Source: Geothrix terrae
GTDB lineage: Bacteria > Acidobacteriota > Holophagae > Holophagales > Holophagaceae
Assembly (NCBI RefSeq): GCF_022808775.1
Contig: NZ_JAKZLA010000004.1
Span: 186,001 to 250,000 of the forward strand
Direction of reading: 5' to 3'
DNA: 64,000 bases
A program made the translations under genes and the position numbers. Below the pieces are notes generated by a model. It saw nothing but the letters and a program-made list of their open reading frames with translations, did no database searches and was not told the DNA's origin. Positions 45,357 to 53,851 of this stretch are shown here, piece after piece. Position 1 is the first letter of the stretch. The number at the start of each line of letters is the position of its first letter.

Positions 45357-46463
45357 ATGTCCGACCAGGAACTCCAGCCCCTCGCCCCCCGCCGGAAGAC
45401 CCGCCAGATCCTGGTGGGCAAGGTGCCGGTGGGCGGGGACGCCCCCATCACCGTCCAGAGCATGACGAAGACGGACACCCGGGACGTGGAGGCCACGGTC
45501 CAGCAGATCTACAACTACGCCAATGCCGGCTGCGAGATCGTGCGGGTGAGCGTGCCCACCAAGAAGGCCGGCGAGGTCTTCCACGAGATCTGCGACCGCA
45601 GCCCCATCCCCGTGGTGGCCGACATCCACTTCGACTACCGGCTGGCCCTGGTGGCCGCGGACGGCGGCGCCGCCTGCCTGCGCATCAACCCCGGCAACAT
45701 CGGCGGCCAGGACCGGGTGAAGGCCGTGGTGGACAAGGCCGGGGCCAAGGGGATTCCCATCCGCATCGGCGTCAACGGCGGCAGCCTGGAGAAGGACCTG
45801 CTCGAGAAGTTCGGCACGGCCACCCCCGAGGCCATGGTGGAGAGCGCCCTGCGCCACATCGAGGTGCTGGAGCGCGAGGGCTTCCGCGACATCAAGATCA
45901 GCCTCAAGGCCAGCGACGTCATCCGCACCGTGCAGGCCTACCGGCTGCTGGCCAAGCAGGTGGACTACCCCTTCCACCTCGGCATCACCGAGGCCGGCAC
46001 GCCCTTCGGCGGCACCATCCGCTCCAGCGCGGGCATGGGCATCCTCCTGGCCGAGGGCCTGGGTGACACCATCCGTGTCTCGCTGACGGGCGACGGGGAG
46101 GACGAGTGCCGCGTGGGCCACGAGCTGCTGCGGTCCCTCGCCCTGCGCAGCGGCGGCTTCCGCATGGTGAGCTGCCCCAGCTGCGGCCGGGTGCAGATCG
46201 ACCTCAACCGCGTGGCCCACGAGATCGAGGAGGGCCTCAAGGCCATCAACCACGAGAACATCACCTACGCCGTCATGGGCTGCGTGGTGAACGGGCCCGG
46301 CGAAGCCAAGGATGCCGACCTGGGCGTGGCCGGCGGCGCGGGCGAGGGCCTCATCTACCGCAAGGGCGAGCTCATCCGGAAGGTGAAGGAGGAGGACCTG
46401 GTCCCCGCCTTCCTGGAAGAAGCGCGCAAGGTCAAGGCCGAAGCGGATGCGGCGAAGGCCTAG
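45357..46463 (+). CDS. ispG: 4-hydroxy-3-methylbut-2-en-1-yl diphosphate synthase
   Basis: IspG (GcpE) catalyses the penultimate step of the MEP isoprenoid pathway using a [4Fe-4S] cluster. It has 368 residues, normal for the two-domain bacterial form. Cluster cysteines lie in SCPSCGR and GCVVNGPGEAKDAD. The N-terminal TIM-barrel part starts GGDAPITVQSMTKTDTRD. GAGG lies upstream of the ATG and a TACACT -10-like box at about 45327. It overlaps yidD by 17 bp. Confidence 0.97.
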   Translation: MSDQELQPLAPRRKTRQILVGKVPVGGDAPITVQSMTKTDTRDVEATVQQIYNYANAGCEIVRVSVPTKKAGEVFHEICDRSPIPVVADIHFDYRLALVAADGGAACLRINPGNIGGQDRVKAVVDKAGAKGIPIRIGVNGGSLEKDLLEKFGTATPEAMVESALRHIEVLEREGFRDIKISLKASDVIRTVQAYRLLAKQVDYPFHLGITEAGTPFGGTIRSSAGMGILLAEGLGDTIRVSLTGDGEDECRVGHELLRSLALRSGGFRMVSCPSCGRVQIDLNRVAHEIEEGLKAINHENITYAVMGCVVNGPGEAKDADLGVAGGAGEGLIYRKGELIRKVKEEDLVPAFLEEARKVKAEADAAKA

Positions 46464-46761
46464 GGCATTGGACTGGCTGGCGGCCCACCCCCTGGCGGCC
46501 ATGGGGCTCTACCTGGTGGTGGAGGCCTTCCTGCCCGTGCGCTTCCAGCCCTCCGCCTGGATCTGCCGGGGCGCCATCCGCGCCTACCAGGCCACCCTCT
46601 CCAGCCACCTGCCCACCCAGTGCAAGTACACCCCCACCTGCAGCCACTACGGCCTGGGCTGCATCCAGAAGTACGGCACCCTCCGGGGCGGCCTGCTCAC
46701 CACCTGGCGCCTCATCCGCTGCTCGCCGTTGACGAGCGGCGGCATCGATCCGGTTCCCTAA
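46447..46761 (+). CDS. yidD: Membrane protein insertion efficiency factor YidD
   Basis: A 104-residue YidD-family protein. The core has the typical pattern of YQATLSSHLPTQCKYTPTCS followed by Y...G...GL and RCSPLTSGGIDPVP at the end. It helps YidC insert membrane proteins, and is usually found with rnpA and yidC. Here it is instead joined to ispG, overlapping it by 17 bp. The N-terminal 35 residues before the core are a hydrophobic extension, longer than in the usual 70-90-residue proteins. Confidence 0.93.
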   Translation: MRRRPRALDWLAAHPLAAMGLYLVVEAFLPVRFQPSAWICRGAIRAYQATLSSHLPTQCKYTPTCSHYGLGCIQKYGTLRGGLLTTWRLIRCSPLTSGGIDPVP

Positions 46762-46801
46762 CCGGCGATTCCGTCCGAGGATGAGGGCTGGAGGTCCCAC
46801 C

Positions 46802-49258
46802 GTGTGCGGAATCGTTTCGCTCTGCTATGCGTCTGAAGTCGCCGCCATGGGCCATGAGGCCGGGGAGCTGCTGAAGCGGCTGGAATACCGCGGCTACGAC
46901 TCCACGGGCGCCTCCTTCATCGGCGCGGACGGTGTCATCACGCTCCTCAAGAAGGTGGGCGCCCCCAGCCGCGTGGTGCCGGAGCTGGGCATCGATCAAC
47001 AGCGGGGCCAGCGCTTCATCGGCCAGGTGCGCTGGGCCACCTACGGCGCCGTGACCGACGTGAACAGCCAGCCCCACCATGTGCGCTGCAAGGTAGAGCT
47101 GGTGGGCGCCCACAACGGCAACATCTCCAACACGGACGCGCTCAAGCCCGCCCTCACAACCCAGGGCCACGCGGTGAAGTCCGACAACGACGGGGAGATG
47201 ATCACCCACCTCACCGAGGACGCCTACGCCGCCAACCTGGCCGAGCCCGGACCGGCCCTGGCCGCCTGCCGAGCCGCCTACGGGGCTTCCGGCCTGGAGG
47301 GCGCGGTTCCCGAGGGCGCCTTCCTGCTCATCGATGCAGCCCGGAAAGCGGATGCCCGGGCCGAAGGCTCGTACGCCGCGGCCTTCGCCGATCCCAAGGT
47401 GCCCGGGGTCGTGGCCGTGAAGTCGGGCTCGTCCCTCTACGCGGGCCTCGGCAGCGACACCCACGGTGAGTTCGTGGTGGTCTCCAGCGACCTCACCTCC
47501 GTGCTCTCCAAGACCCGCATGCTCATCCCCCTCTCCGAGGGCGAGGGCATCTGGTTCACGGAGCGCGAGTACCTGGTGTTCACCCTGGGGAAGGAGCTGG
47601 CCTTCTCCGTGCCCCGGCCCAAGCGCTCCAAGCTGAACGTGCGCGACACGGGGCTGCGCCCGCCCTACCGCTACTTCATGGAGCAGGAGATCGCCTCGGC
47701 CCCGGACAACCTGGACGAGGTGCTGCGCTACTACTTCCGCGATGCGGGGACCGAGGGCCTCTTCGCCGCCTTCGAGGACCGCCAGGACCTCTGCAAGGCC
47801 CTGGTGGCCAAGGTCCTGGCTCTTTACGAGGCTCCAGAGGAAACGGCCCTGCGGAAGGCCTTCGGGGCCCTGCTGGCGGAACCCATCCACCGGGAGCTGG
47901 CCGCCCGGGTGGAGCCCCACGCGGACGTGCTGCGCGCCCATGGCCAGCCGGTCTCGGACGAGCGCCAGCTGCTGGCGGACCTGGGCCGCCTCGATCCCTC
48001 GGCCCAGGAGGCCCTGGCCCTCTTCGACCTGCTCTTCGTGTGGAAGAAGCGCCGCAGGGTCACCCGTCACCTCCAGGAGCTGGTGCAGGCCATCCGAGAG
48101 TCCCAGAAGGAGGGTGGCCGCGTCTTCCTGGTGGCCTCGGGCACCTCGTACCACGCGGCCCTGGTGGCGGCCACCTTCTTCAACAACCTGGCGGGCGTGG
48201 CTGTCTTCCCCTGCAACCCGGGCCAGTTCCGGTCCATGTACCTGAACGCGGTCCAGCCGCATGACCTGCTCATCGGCATCACCCAGTCCGGCGAGACGAA
48301 GGACCTGGTGGACATCTTCCAGGACGTGCGGGCCCGCGTGCCCGCCCTGCGCCGCATCGCGCTGGTGAACAACGAGAACAGCCGCATCCCGCAGGAGCTG
48401 TCGGAGTTCTACCTGCCCATCCTCTGCGGCCCCGAGATCGCCGTGGCGGCCACCAAGAGCTTCCTCAACCAGGTGGCCATCCTCTACGTGCTGGCCGCCT
48501 CCTTCTCGCTCACGGAGCGCAAGATCGCGGCGAACCTGGAGCGGGCCAAGGACCTCATCGCCGAGACCCTGCGCCGCTGCGAGACCGATGTGGAGGCGGC
48601 CGCCAGGCGCCTCTACCTGGAGCCCTCGCTCCACATCCTGGGCACGGGGCTCATCGGCCTGGCCCGGGAGGGCGCGCTCAAGATCCGCGAGGTGGTGCTC
48701 AACCATGCGGAGGGCTACGACGCCGCCGAGTTCAAGCACGGCCCCAACACCATCCTCGGGAAGAACACCCTGTTCTCCATCCAGGACCTGGCGGGGCTGC
48801 TGGAGGTCTACGAGCAGCACCGGGACGGCCGCCCCTTCGCCGGTGGCATCGAGGCCCTCCAGGCCTGGCCCGAGCTGGTGGAGACGCGCTTCTCCAACTA
48901 CCCGCTGCTCTTCGTGTGCCCGGCCGAGGAGCGGGACGTGCGCATCACCATCAGCCAGATCCACACCCACAAGATCCGCGGCGCGGACATCCTCCTCATC
49001 GCCGAGAGGAACCCCGAACTGGCCCTGGCGGTGGCGGGGAAGCCCATGGGCCAGGACCGCTACTGGTCCAAGTACATCGAGGTGCCCCCCGTCGGCGATG
49101 CCAACCTCTTCGTCTTCGCCGCCACCGTGGCCCTGCAGCGCCTGGCCTTCCGCATGTCCGTGCTGAAGATGGAGTACCTGGACCGCCTGACCGTGGCCGA
49201 CCACGGCGTCCACCCCGACGCCCCCAAGAACGTGTCGAAGTCCATCACAGTAGATTAA
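46802..49258 (+). CDS. Long GlmS-like glutamine amidotransferase with SIS domains
   Basis: An 818-residue paralogue of GlmS. Cys2 (GTG TGC start, MCGIVSLCY) is the glutaminase nucleophile, and VRWATYG and GAHNGNISN follow. The first SIS domain starts at about 443 (VASGTSYHAALV) and the C-terminus NVSKSITVD keeps the GlmS lysine. Compared with the 610-residue GlmS at 33697 there are about 140 extra residues before SIS1 and about 60 in SIS2. It may aminate a different sugar phosphate or be a regulated form. GTG 46802 is fixed by Cys2 and by GGAGG upstream. Confidence 0.88.
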   Translation: MCGIVSLCYASEVAAMGHEAGELLKRLEYRGYDSTGASFIGADGVITLLKKVGAPSRVVPELGIDQQRGQRFIGQVRWATYGAVTDVNSQPHHVRCKVELVGAHNGNISNTDALKPALTTQGHAVKSDNDGEMITHLTEDAYAANLAEPGPALAACRAAYGASGLEGAVPEGAFLLIDAARKADARAEGSYAAAFADPKVPGVVAVKSGSSLYAGLGSDTHGEFVVVSSDLTSVLSKTRMLIPLSEGEGIWFTEREYLVFTLGKELAFSVPRPKRSKLNVRDTGLRPPYRYFMEQEIASAPDNLDEVLRYYFRDAGTEGLFAAFEDRQDLCKALVAKVLALYEAPEETALRKAFGALLAEPIHRELAARVEPHADVLRAHGQPVSDERQLLADLGRLDPSAQEALALFDLLFVWKKRRRVTRHLQELVQAIRESQKEGGRVFLVASGTSYHAALVAATFFNNLAGVAVFPCNPGQFRSMYLNAVQPHDLLIGITQSGETKDLVDIFQDVRARVPALRRIALVNNENSRIPQELSEFYLPILCGPEIAVAATKSFLNQVAILYVLAASFSLTERKIAANLERAKDLIAETLRRCETDVEAAARRLYLEPSLHILGTGLIGLAREGALKIREVVLNHAEGYDAAEFKHGPNTILGKNTLFSIQDLAGLLEVYEQHRDGRPFAGGIEALQAWPELVETRFSNYPLLFVCPAEERDVRITISQIHTHKIRGADILLIAERNPELALAVAGKPMGQDRYWSKYIEVPPVGDANLFVFAATVALQRLAFRMSVLKMEYLDRLTVADHGVHPDAPKNVSKSITVD

Positions 49259-49266
49259 AAACACTG

Positions 49267-49284
49267 TATTCAATAGTTTGAATA
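49267..49284. promoter_or_regulatory. 18-bp palindrome upstream of the RIC gene
   Basis: TATTCAA-TAGT-TTGAATA has seven-base perfect arms. It lies in an AT-rich 140-bp gap, 115 bp before the RIC gene. Fnr-, Dnr- and NsrR-type regulators often control such genes, but this sequence does not match their consensus exactly. An unknown repressor or nitrosative-stress regulator is likely. Confidence 0.5.
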
Positions 49285-49398
49285 TGATGTTCGAGTTATT
49301 TAAGAAAATATGACCTTTTTAGTCAAGATGTGACTTCCCTCACGGCCCGGAGGCCCCATCTTGGGTGCCAGGGGGTGATCCCCATCGATGGAGCCGTC

Positions 49399-50115
49399 AT
49401 GAACGTGGAACTGGACACCAAGGTGGGCGAGCTGGTGATGGCGCGTCCCGAGACCATGCGCTACTTCGAGCGCCTCGGCATCGACTACTGCTGCGGGGGC
49501 CACCGCAGCCTCGGGGAGGCCTGCGGCCTCGCCAAGCAGGATGCCGACAAGGTCCTGGCGGACCTGGCCACCCTGGAACCGCCCGCGGCCGGCGTGCCCT
49601 CGCTGAAGGACTGGACCACGGCTTCCCTGGCCGACCTCATCCAGCACATCGTGCCCACGCACCACGACTACCTCCGCGAGGAGATGCCCCGCCTGGAGCT
49701 GCTGCTCGCGAAGGTGCTCCGGGCCCACGGCGAGCGGCACCCCGAGCTGGCTCGCGTGGGCGAGCTCTACCGGGCCATGGTGGCCGACCTCACGCCGCAC
49801 CTGATGAAGGAAGAGCAGATCCTCTTCCCCTACATCACCCAGATGGAGCGGGGCCAGTCAGGCTCCTCCTGCTTCGGGAGCGTCCAGAGCCCCATCCGCG
49901 TCATGGAGATGGAGCATGAGGCCGTGGGGGCGCTGCTGGCGGAGCTGCGGGAGCTCACGGACAGCTACACCGTGCCCGCCGACGGCTGCAACACCTTCCG
50001 CGCCTTCTACGACGGCCTGGAGACCATGGAGCGGGACCTGCACCTGCACATCTACCTGGAGAACCAGATCCTCCATCCCCGCGCCCTGGCGATGGAAGGC
50101 GCCGTCAAGGTCTGA
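49399..50115 (+). CDS. Iron-sulfur cluster repair di-iron protein (RIC/ScdA/YtfE)
   Basis: A 238-residue protein. The N-terminal ScdA domain contains LGIDYCCGGHRSL (paired Cys, about 28-40). The C-terminal hemerythrin-like domain has ligands in THHDYLREEMPRL, HLMKEEQILFPY, MEHEAVGALL and HIYLENQILHPR. RIC proteins repair clusters damaged by NO or oxidants. ATG 49399 follows GGAG. The AT-rich leader with a palindrome suggests stress control. Confidence 0.95.
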   Translation: MNVELDTKVGELVMARPETMRYFERLGIDYCCGGHRSLGEACGLAKQDADKVLADLATLEPPAAGVPSLKDWTTASLADLIQHIVPTHHDYLREEMPRLELLLAKVLRAHGERHPELARVGELYRAMVADLTPHLMKEEQILFPYITQMERGQSGSSCFGSVQSPIRVMEMEHEAVGALLAELRELTDSYTVPADGCNTFRAFYDGLETMERDLHLHIYLENQILHPRALAMEGAVKV

Positions 50116-50142
50116 TCCGGACCACCCCCGGACCATCGCGGA

Positions 50143-50178
50143 GAAGCGGCCCGAGGCCCCGAGGCGTCGGGCCGCTTC
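50143..50178. terminator. Hairpin between convergent RIC and 72-aa genes
   Basis: GAAGCGGCCCGA, 12-nt loop, TCGGGCCGCTTC. The 12-bp perfect stem sits between the two convergent gene ends. No T-run follows. It is probably a shared terminator or mRNA-end stabiliser. Confidence 0.6.
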
Positions 50179-50191
50179 GCGTCTGGCGGCC

Positions 50192-50410
50192 TCAGTGCGC
50201 GTCTTCGAGGCTCCACCGGTCCGTGCAGCCGTGGCTTTCGACCACCTGCCGGGCCTTCCGCAGGCGCAGGGTGTGCTGGACGTTCTGCATGACGGTGAAG
50301 AGCCGGTCGTGGATGCCCAGGCGCGCCAGGTCTTCCGCGGTGAACCAGGTGACGCCGTCGTGGCCCTTCCGCGTGGCGTGATCAGCCAGGATCTGCTCGG
50401 TGATGCCCAC
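50192..50410 (-). CDS. Small soluble protein, unknown function (72 aa)
   Basis: A 72-residue acidic/mixed protein starting at GTG 50410, with GGAGG six bases upstream. It contains TWFTAEDLARLGIHDRLFTV, possibly a helix-turn-helix-like segment. It ends near a 12-bp hairpin and is divergent from plsC. No family recognised. Confidence 0.72.
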   Translation of the reverse strand: MGITEQILADHATRKGHDGVTWFTAEDLARLGIHDRLFTVMQNVQHTLRLRKARQVVESHGCTDRWSLEDAH

Positions 50411-50455
50411 GGGAAACCTCCGGAACTGATAGGTTGAATATCACGGAGGGGCATT

Positions 50456-51202
50456 GTGGCCAACTGGCGAAACACCGGATGGGGCGCAGTTGTGATGGCG
50501 GTCTGGGGCATGGTCCTGGTACCGGTCGTCGTGCTCGGCATCCTGCTGGCCGTTCCCTTCCTCGGGCGCCGCCGCGCCTTTTTCGGCATCGGGCCGCTGT
50601 ACGCCCGGGGGCTGGGCTGGTTCTGCCGGATCCCGCTGGCCCTGACGGGCTGGGAGCGGCTGCCGGAGGCCGTCCGGGAGGGACGCCAGCCCGTGATCTT
50701 CATGTCGAACCATGAGAGCCAGCTGGATCCTCCAGTCCTCATCGGGATCCTGCCGGTGCCGGCGGTCTACATCGCCAAGAAGGAGGTGAAGTACCTCCCC
50801 TTCGTGGGCTGGGCGGCCTGGGTCGCGGGCGTGATCTTCATCGATCGCCGCGACCGGGAGCGGGCCATCCGGAGCATCCGCGAGGCCACCGACGAGATCC
50901 GGGGCGGCAAGAACGTGGTGATCTTCCCGGAAGGCACCCGCAGCCGCACCGGCGAGATGCTGCCCTTCAAGAAGGGCGGCTTCGCCCTAGCCCTCGACGC
51001 CGGCGTGCCCATCGTCCCCATGGCCACCGTGGGCGGCCGGGAAGTGCTGCCACCGGGAAGCCTCCGCCTCCGCCCGGGCAGGTACGTGGTGGCGGTGGGC
51101 GAGCCGGTGGATCCTGCGGCGCTCGCCGATCGGGAGGCCCTCATGACCGAGGTCCGCGGCCGCATCGAAGCGCTCGTGACCGAGGCCAGGAAGGCGCTCT
51201 GA
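50456..51202 (+). CDS. plsC: 1-acyl-sn-glycerol-3-phosphate acyltransferase
   Basis: A 248-residue phospholipid-synthesis enzyme at the inner membrane. There is one N-terminal hydrophobic segment (about 13-35). Catalytic motif I is NHESQLD (H-x4-D), motif III is FPEGTRSR, and IDRRDR is motif II. It starts at GTG 50456 with GGAGGGG four bases upstream. It is convergent with the kinase gene, 4 bp apart. Confidence 0.94.
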   Translation: MANWRNTGWGAVVMAVWGMVLVPVVVLGILLAVPFLGRRRAFFGIGPLYARGLGWFCRIPLALTGWERLPEAVREGRQPVIFMSNHESQLDPPVLIGILPVPAVYIAKKEVKYLPFVGWAAWVAGVIFIDRRDRERAIRSIREATDEIRGGKNVVIFPEGTRSRTGEMLPFKKGGFALALDAGVPIVPMATVGGREVLPPGSLRLRPGRYVVAVGEPVDPAALADREALMTEVRGRIEALVTEARKAL

Positions 51203-51206
51203 CCGC

Positions 51207-53738
51207 TCAGCGGAAGGCGGGGTCCTGCTGGGCGACCCGGCGCTTGCCGGGGTGCAGGCGGTCCGCCAGCTCCAGCAGGCTCCGGGCCTCGACCGCATTC
51301 CCCAGCTTCGCGGCCATGCGGGCCATGAAATAGAGGTTCACCGAGAGCACCCGCCGCTCGTTGTGCTTCTTGGCCGCCAGATCCGAGGCGAGGACCTTCT
51401 GCCGGTGGGCTTCGAACAGGGCCAGGGCCCCGGCAGAGTCCCCCGCGAGGGCCTTCTTCAGCCCCGCCAGCAGGACGGTGTTGGAGTGGTCCGGAGGCCA
51501 GGCCCCTTCCAGCTCCCGCAGGTAGCCTTCGGCGGTGCCGGTGTCCTGCAGGTCCCAGGCCGCATAGACCATGAGGCTGCGCAGCACGTTGGAGCCCGGC
51601 ACCTCCCGGAGTCCCGCCCGCAGCCGGAGCTCGGCCTCCGCCGACCGGCCCATCCACAGCAGGGCGTCGGCGGCGGTGACATAGGCGTACTCGGCCGCGG
51701 GACGCAGGGCGATGGCGCGATCCGCGTGCTGGAGCGCCGCCGCCAGGTCGCCTTCGTTCTGCAGCAGCACCCCGTAGCGGTGGTGGGCCTGCCAGCCCTC
51801 CGGGAAGAGCTCCAGGGACTTCTCGAAGTAGCGGCGGGCGGCCGCATGGTTGTCCGACCCCTCCAGCCCTGCGAAGACGTCCGCCAGCACGTCATAGGCC
51901 CGGTGGTCGGCCGGGTCGAGGCGCACGGCCTGGAGGGCCGACCGGCTGGCACCCTCCAGATCCCCCAGGCGCAGGAGGATGGAGCCCAGGGCCCGGTAGG
52001 CCTGCGAGGCGCCGGGATCCAAGGCGATGGCGGTCTCGGCGGCCGCCTTCCCCTGGCGCAGCAGGGCCTGCCCCTCTGCGAAGCGCCCCTGGCTGAGGGC
52101 GCGCGTGGCGCCCAGTTCCGCCAGGGTCCAGGCATACTCGGCGCGCGCTGGCGCGTAATCCGGTTCGATCTCGATGGCGGATTGCAGGAGCGAGTTGGCC
52201 AGCTGGACCGAATCCTGGTTGCCCTCGGTGAGCACCTGCTGCGCCTTGGTGTAGAGCTCCCGGGTGCGGGGGTTCCGGGCCTGGATCCTGGGCGCGCCGG
52301 CCTCGCCGGCCAGGCCCATTTCCTGCGGGAGGCGCTGCTGCAGCTCGTCCTCGATCTTCAAGAGGTCCCCCACGGGACGGTCCAGCTGGAACTGGTGCGT
52401 GGTGGCCCCGTGGGCGGCGTCCACCACCCGGACGCCCATGCGGATCTGCCCGCCCACCACCTGGAAGCTGCCCAGCACCAGCAGCTCGGCCTTGAGCTGG
52501 CGCCCCAGCTCGCCCAGGGCCTTCGGGGCCCTCCCCGGCGTGTCGCCCAGCTGGTTCATGGCCTCCACCACCCGCAGGCGGTCCACCACCAGCATGTCCT
52601 CCCGCCGGACGAGCCCGTAGGCCATGGCGTCGGCAAAGCTGTTGCTGAGCCAGGCATGTTCCGCATCCGGCTGCAGCTGCTCCAGGGGCAGGATGGCCAC
52701 CACGCGCCGGCCCTTGGTGAAGTCCACCCGGGAGGCCCGCCGCGCCTCGCCCAGCCCGGTGCCCAGGGCCCGCCGCACCAGCAGGGCGCCGACGCCCCCT
52801 CCCGCCACCAGCACCAGCGCCGCCGACACCAGCAGCCACCGGCGCCGGGTCCGCTGGATCCGCACCGCCGACAGGCTGAGGTGCGGGATGGTGGCCGTGG
52901 GGTTGTCCTCGGCCAGTCCGGCCGCCAGGGCCTGGAGGTTGGGGAAGCGGTCCCTCGCGGACTTGGCCATCAGGCGGTGGATGGCGTCCTGGAGGGTGCG
53001 GGGAAGGTCCGGCCGCAGCTCCGACAGGGCCCGGGGCTCGTCCCGCGTCACCGCGTAGAGCGTATCCACCAGGCTGGCGCGCCGGAACGGGTGGGTCGCC
53101 GTGGCCAGTTCGTAGAGCACCACGCCCAGGCTGAACTGGTCGGACTGGCCCGTGAGCGGCTGGCCGTTGGCCTGCTCGGGGCTCATGTAGGCCGGCGTCC
53201 CCTGGCTGTAGCCCGGCGCCGTGCTTTCCACCAGGGTCATGTGGTGGGAGGTCTGGCCCATGGGGAGATCCTCGACCCCTCGGCGCGCGATGCCGAAATC
53301 CAGGATCTTGAGCTGGCCATCGTCCGTGAGCAGCATGTTCTCGGGCTTGATGTCCCGGTGGACGATGCCCTTCTGGTGGGCATGGAAGAGGGCCGAGGCC
53401 GCCTGGCGCGCCAGGTCCTGGAGAGCGTTCCCATCCAGGGGATGGCCCACCAGGGTGCGGAGGGTCTGCCCCTCCACCAGCTCCATGGCGATGTAGGGGA
53501 TGCCGTCCACCTCCCCGGCGTCGTAGATGTGGGCGATGTTGGGATGATTGAGCTGGCAGGCCAGCTTGGCCTCGCCGATGAGCGCCTTGCGGCGCAGGTC
53601 ATCGGCATCCTTGAGGATCTTGAGGGCCACTTCCCGCTCGAGGCGCAGGTCCAGGGCCTTCCAGACCTCGCCCATGGCGCCTTCGCCCAGCCGGGCAAGC
53701 AGACGGTAGGAACCGAAATGAGTGGCGTCAGGGGTCAA
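51207..53738 (-). CDS. Membrane Ser/Thr protein kinase with TolB-like and TPR regions
   Basis: An 843-residue PknB-type kinase. The cytoplasmic kinase domain (about 10-270) has LARLGEGAMGEVWKA, the catalytic HRDIKPENMLL, and DFG. A membrane helix (about 313-335) follows. The outer part has a TolB-N-like or FlgO-like domain (RRVVAILPLEQL..., about 355-480) and TPR repeats (about 510-820). Start TTG 53738 is preferred to 53795 because AAGGA sits five bases before it. It is transcribed divergently from a GAF-AAA regulator, a common pairing in Acidobacteria-like genomes. Confidence 0.92.
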   Translation of the reverse strand: MTPDATHFGSYRLLARLGEGAMGEVWKALDLRLEREVALKILKDADDLRRKALIGEAKLACQLNHPNIAHIYDAGEVDGIPYIAMELVEGQTLRTLVGHPLDGNALQDLARQAASALFHAHQKGIVHRDIKPENMLLTDDGQLKILDFGIARRGVEDLPMGQTSHHMTLVESTAPGYSQGTPAYMSPEQANGQPLTGQSDQFSLGVVLYELATATHPFRRASLVDTLYAVTRDEPRALSELRPDLPRTLQDAIHRLMAKSARDRFPNLQALAAGLAEDNPTATIPHLSLSAVRIQRTRRRWLLVSAALVLVAGGGVGALLVRRALGTGLGEARRASRVDFTKGRRVVAILPLEQLQPDAEHAWLSNSFADAMAYGLVRREDMLVVDRLRVVEAMNQLGDTPGRAPKALGELGRQLKAELLVLGSFQVVGGQIRMGVRVVDAAHGATTHQFQLDRPVGDLLKIEDELQQRLPQEMGLAGEAGAPRIQARNPRTRELYTKAQQVLTEGNQDSVQLANSLLQSAIEIEPDYAPARAEYAWTLAELGATRALSQGRFAEGQALLRQGKAAAETAIALDPGASQAYRALGSILLRLGDLEGASRSALQAVRLDPADHRAYDVLADVFAGLEGSDNHAAARRYFEKSLELFPEGWQAHHRYGVLLQNEGDLAAALQHADRAIALRPAAEYAYVTAADALLWMGRSAEAELRLRAGLREVPGSNVLRSLMVYAAWDLQDTGTAEGYLRELEGAWPPDHSNTVLLAGLKKALAGDSAGALALFEAHRQKVLASDLAAKKHNERRVLSVNLYFMARMAAKLGNAVEARSLLELADRLHPGKRRVAQQDPAFR

Positions 53739-53744
53739 GCGTGT

Positions 53745-53760
53745 CCTTACGGAGGTAAGG
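53745..53760 (-). promoter_or_regulatory. Hairpin containing the kinase ribosome-binding site
   Basis: CCTTAC-GGAG-GTAAGG. On the minus strand the 3' arm includes AAGGA, the likely ribosome-binding site of the TTG start at 53738. Folding would hide it, suggesting translational control. A TATACT -10-like box lies just upstream (53767-53762). Confidence 0.5.
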
Positions 53761-53807
53761 CAGTATACCGATCGGACTAGGCGGGGGATTAGCACCCGAT
53801 TGGCGGC

Positions 53808-53835
53808 TTGACTGGACTCTCGAAATATCGAGAAT
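53808..53835 (+). promoter_or_regulatory. Promoter and embedded palindrome of the GAF-AAA regulator
   Basis: TTGACT (53808-53813), 16 bp, GAGAAT (53830-53835). The palindrome TCTCGA-AATA-TCGAGA (53818-53833) fills the spacer and overlaps the -10, the classic position for repression. Autoregulation or control by another regulator is inferred. Confidence 0.55.
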
Positions 53836-53851
53836 CAAACAGGAGGTGCCC

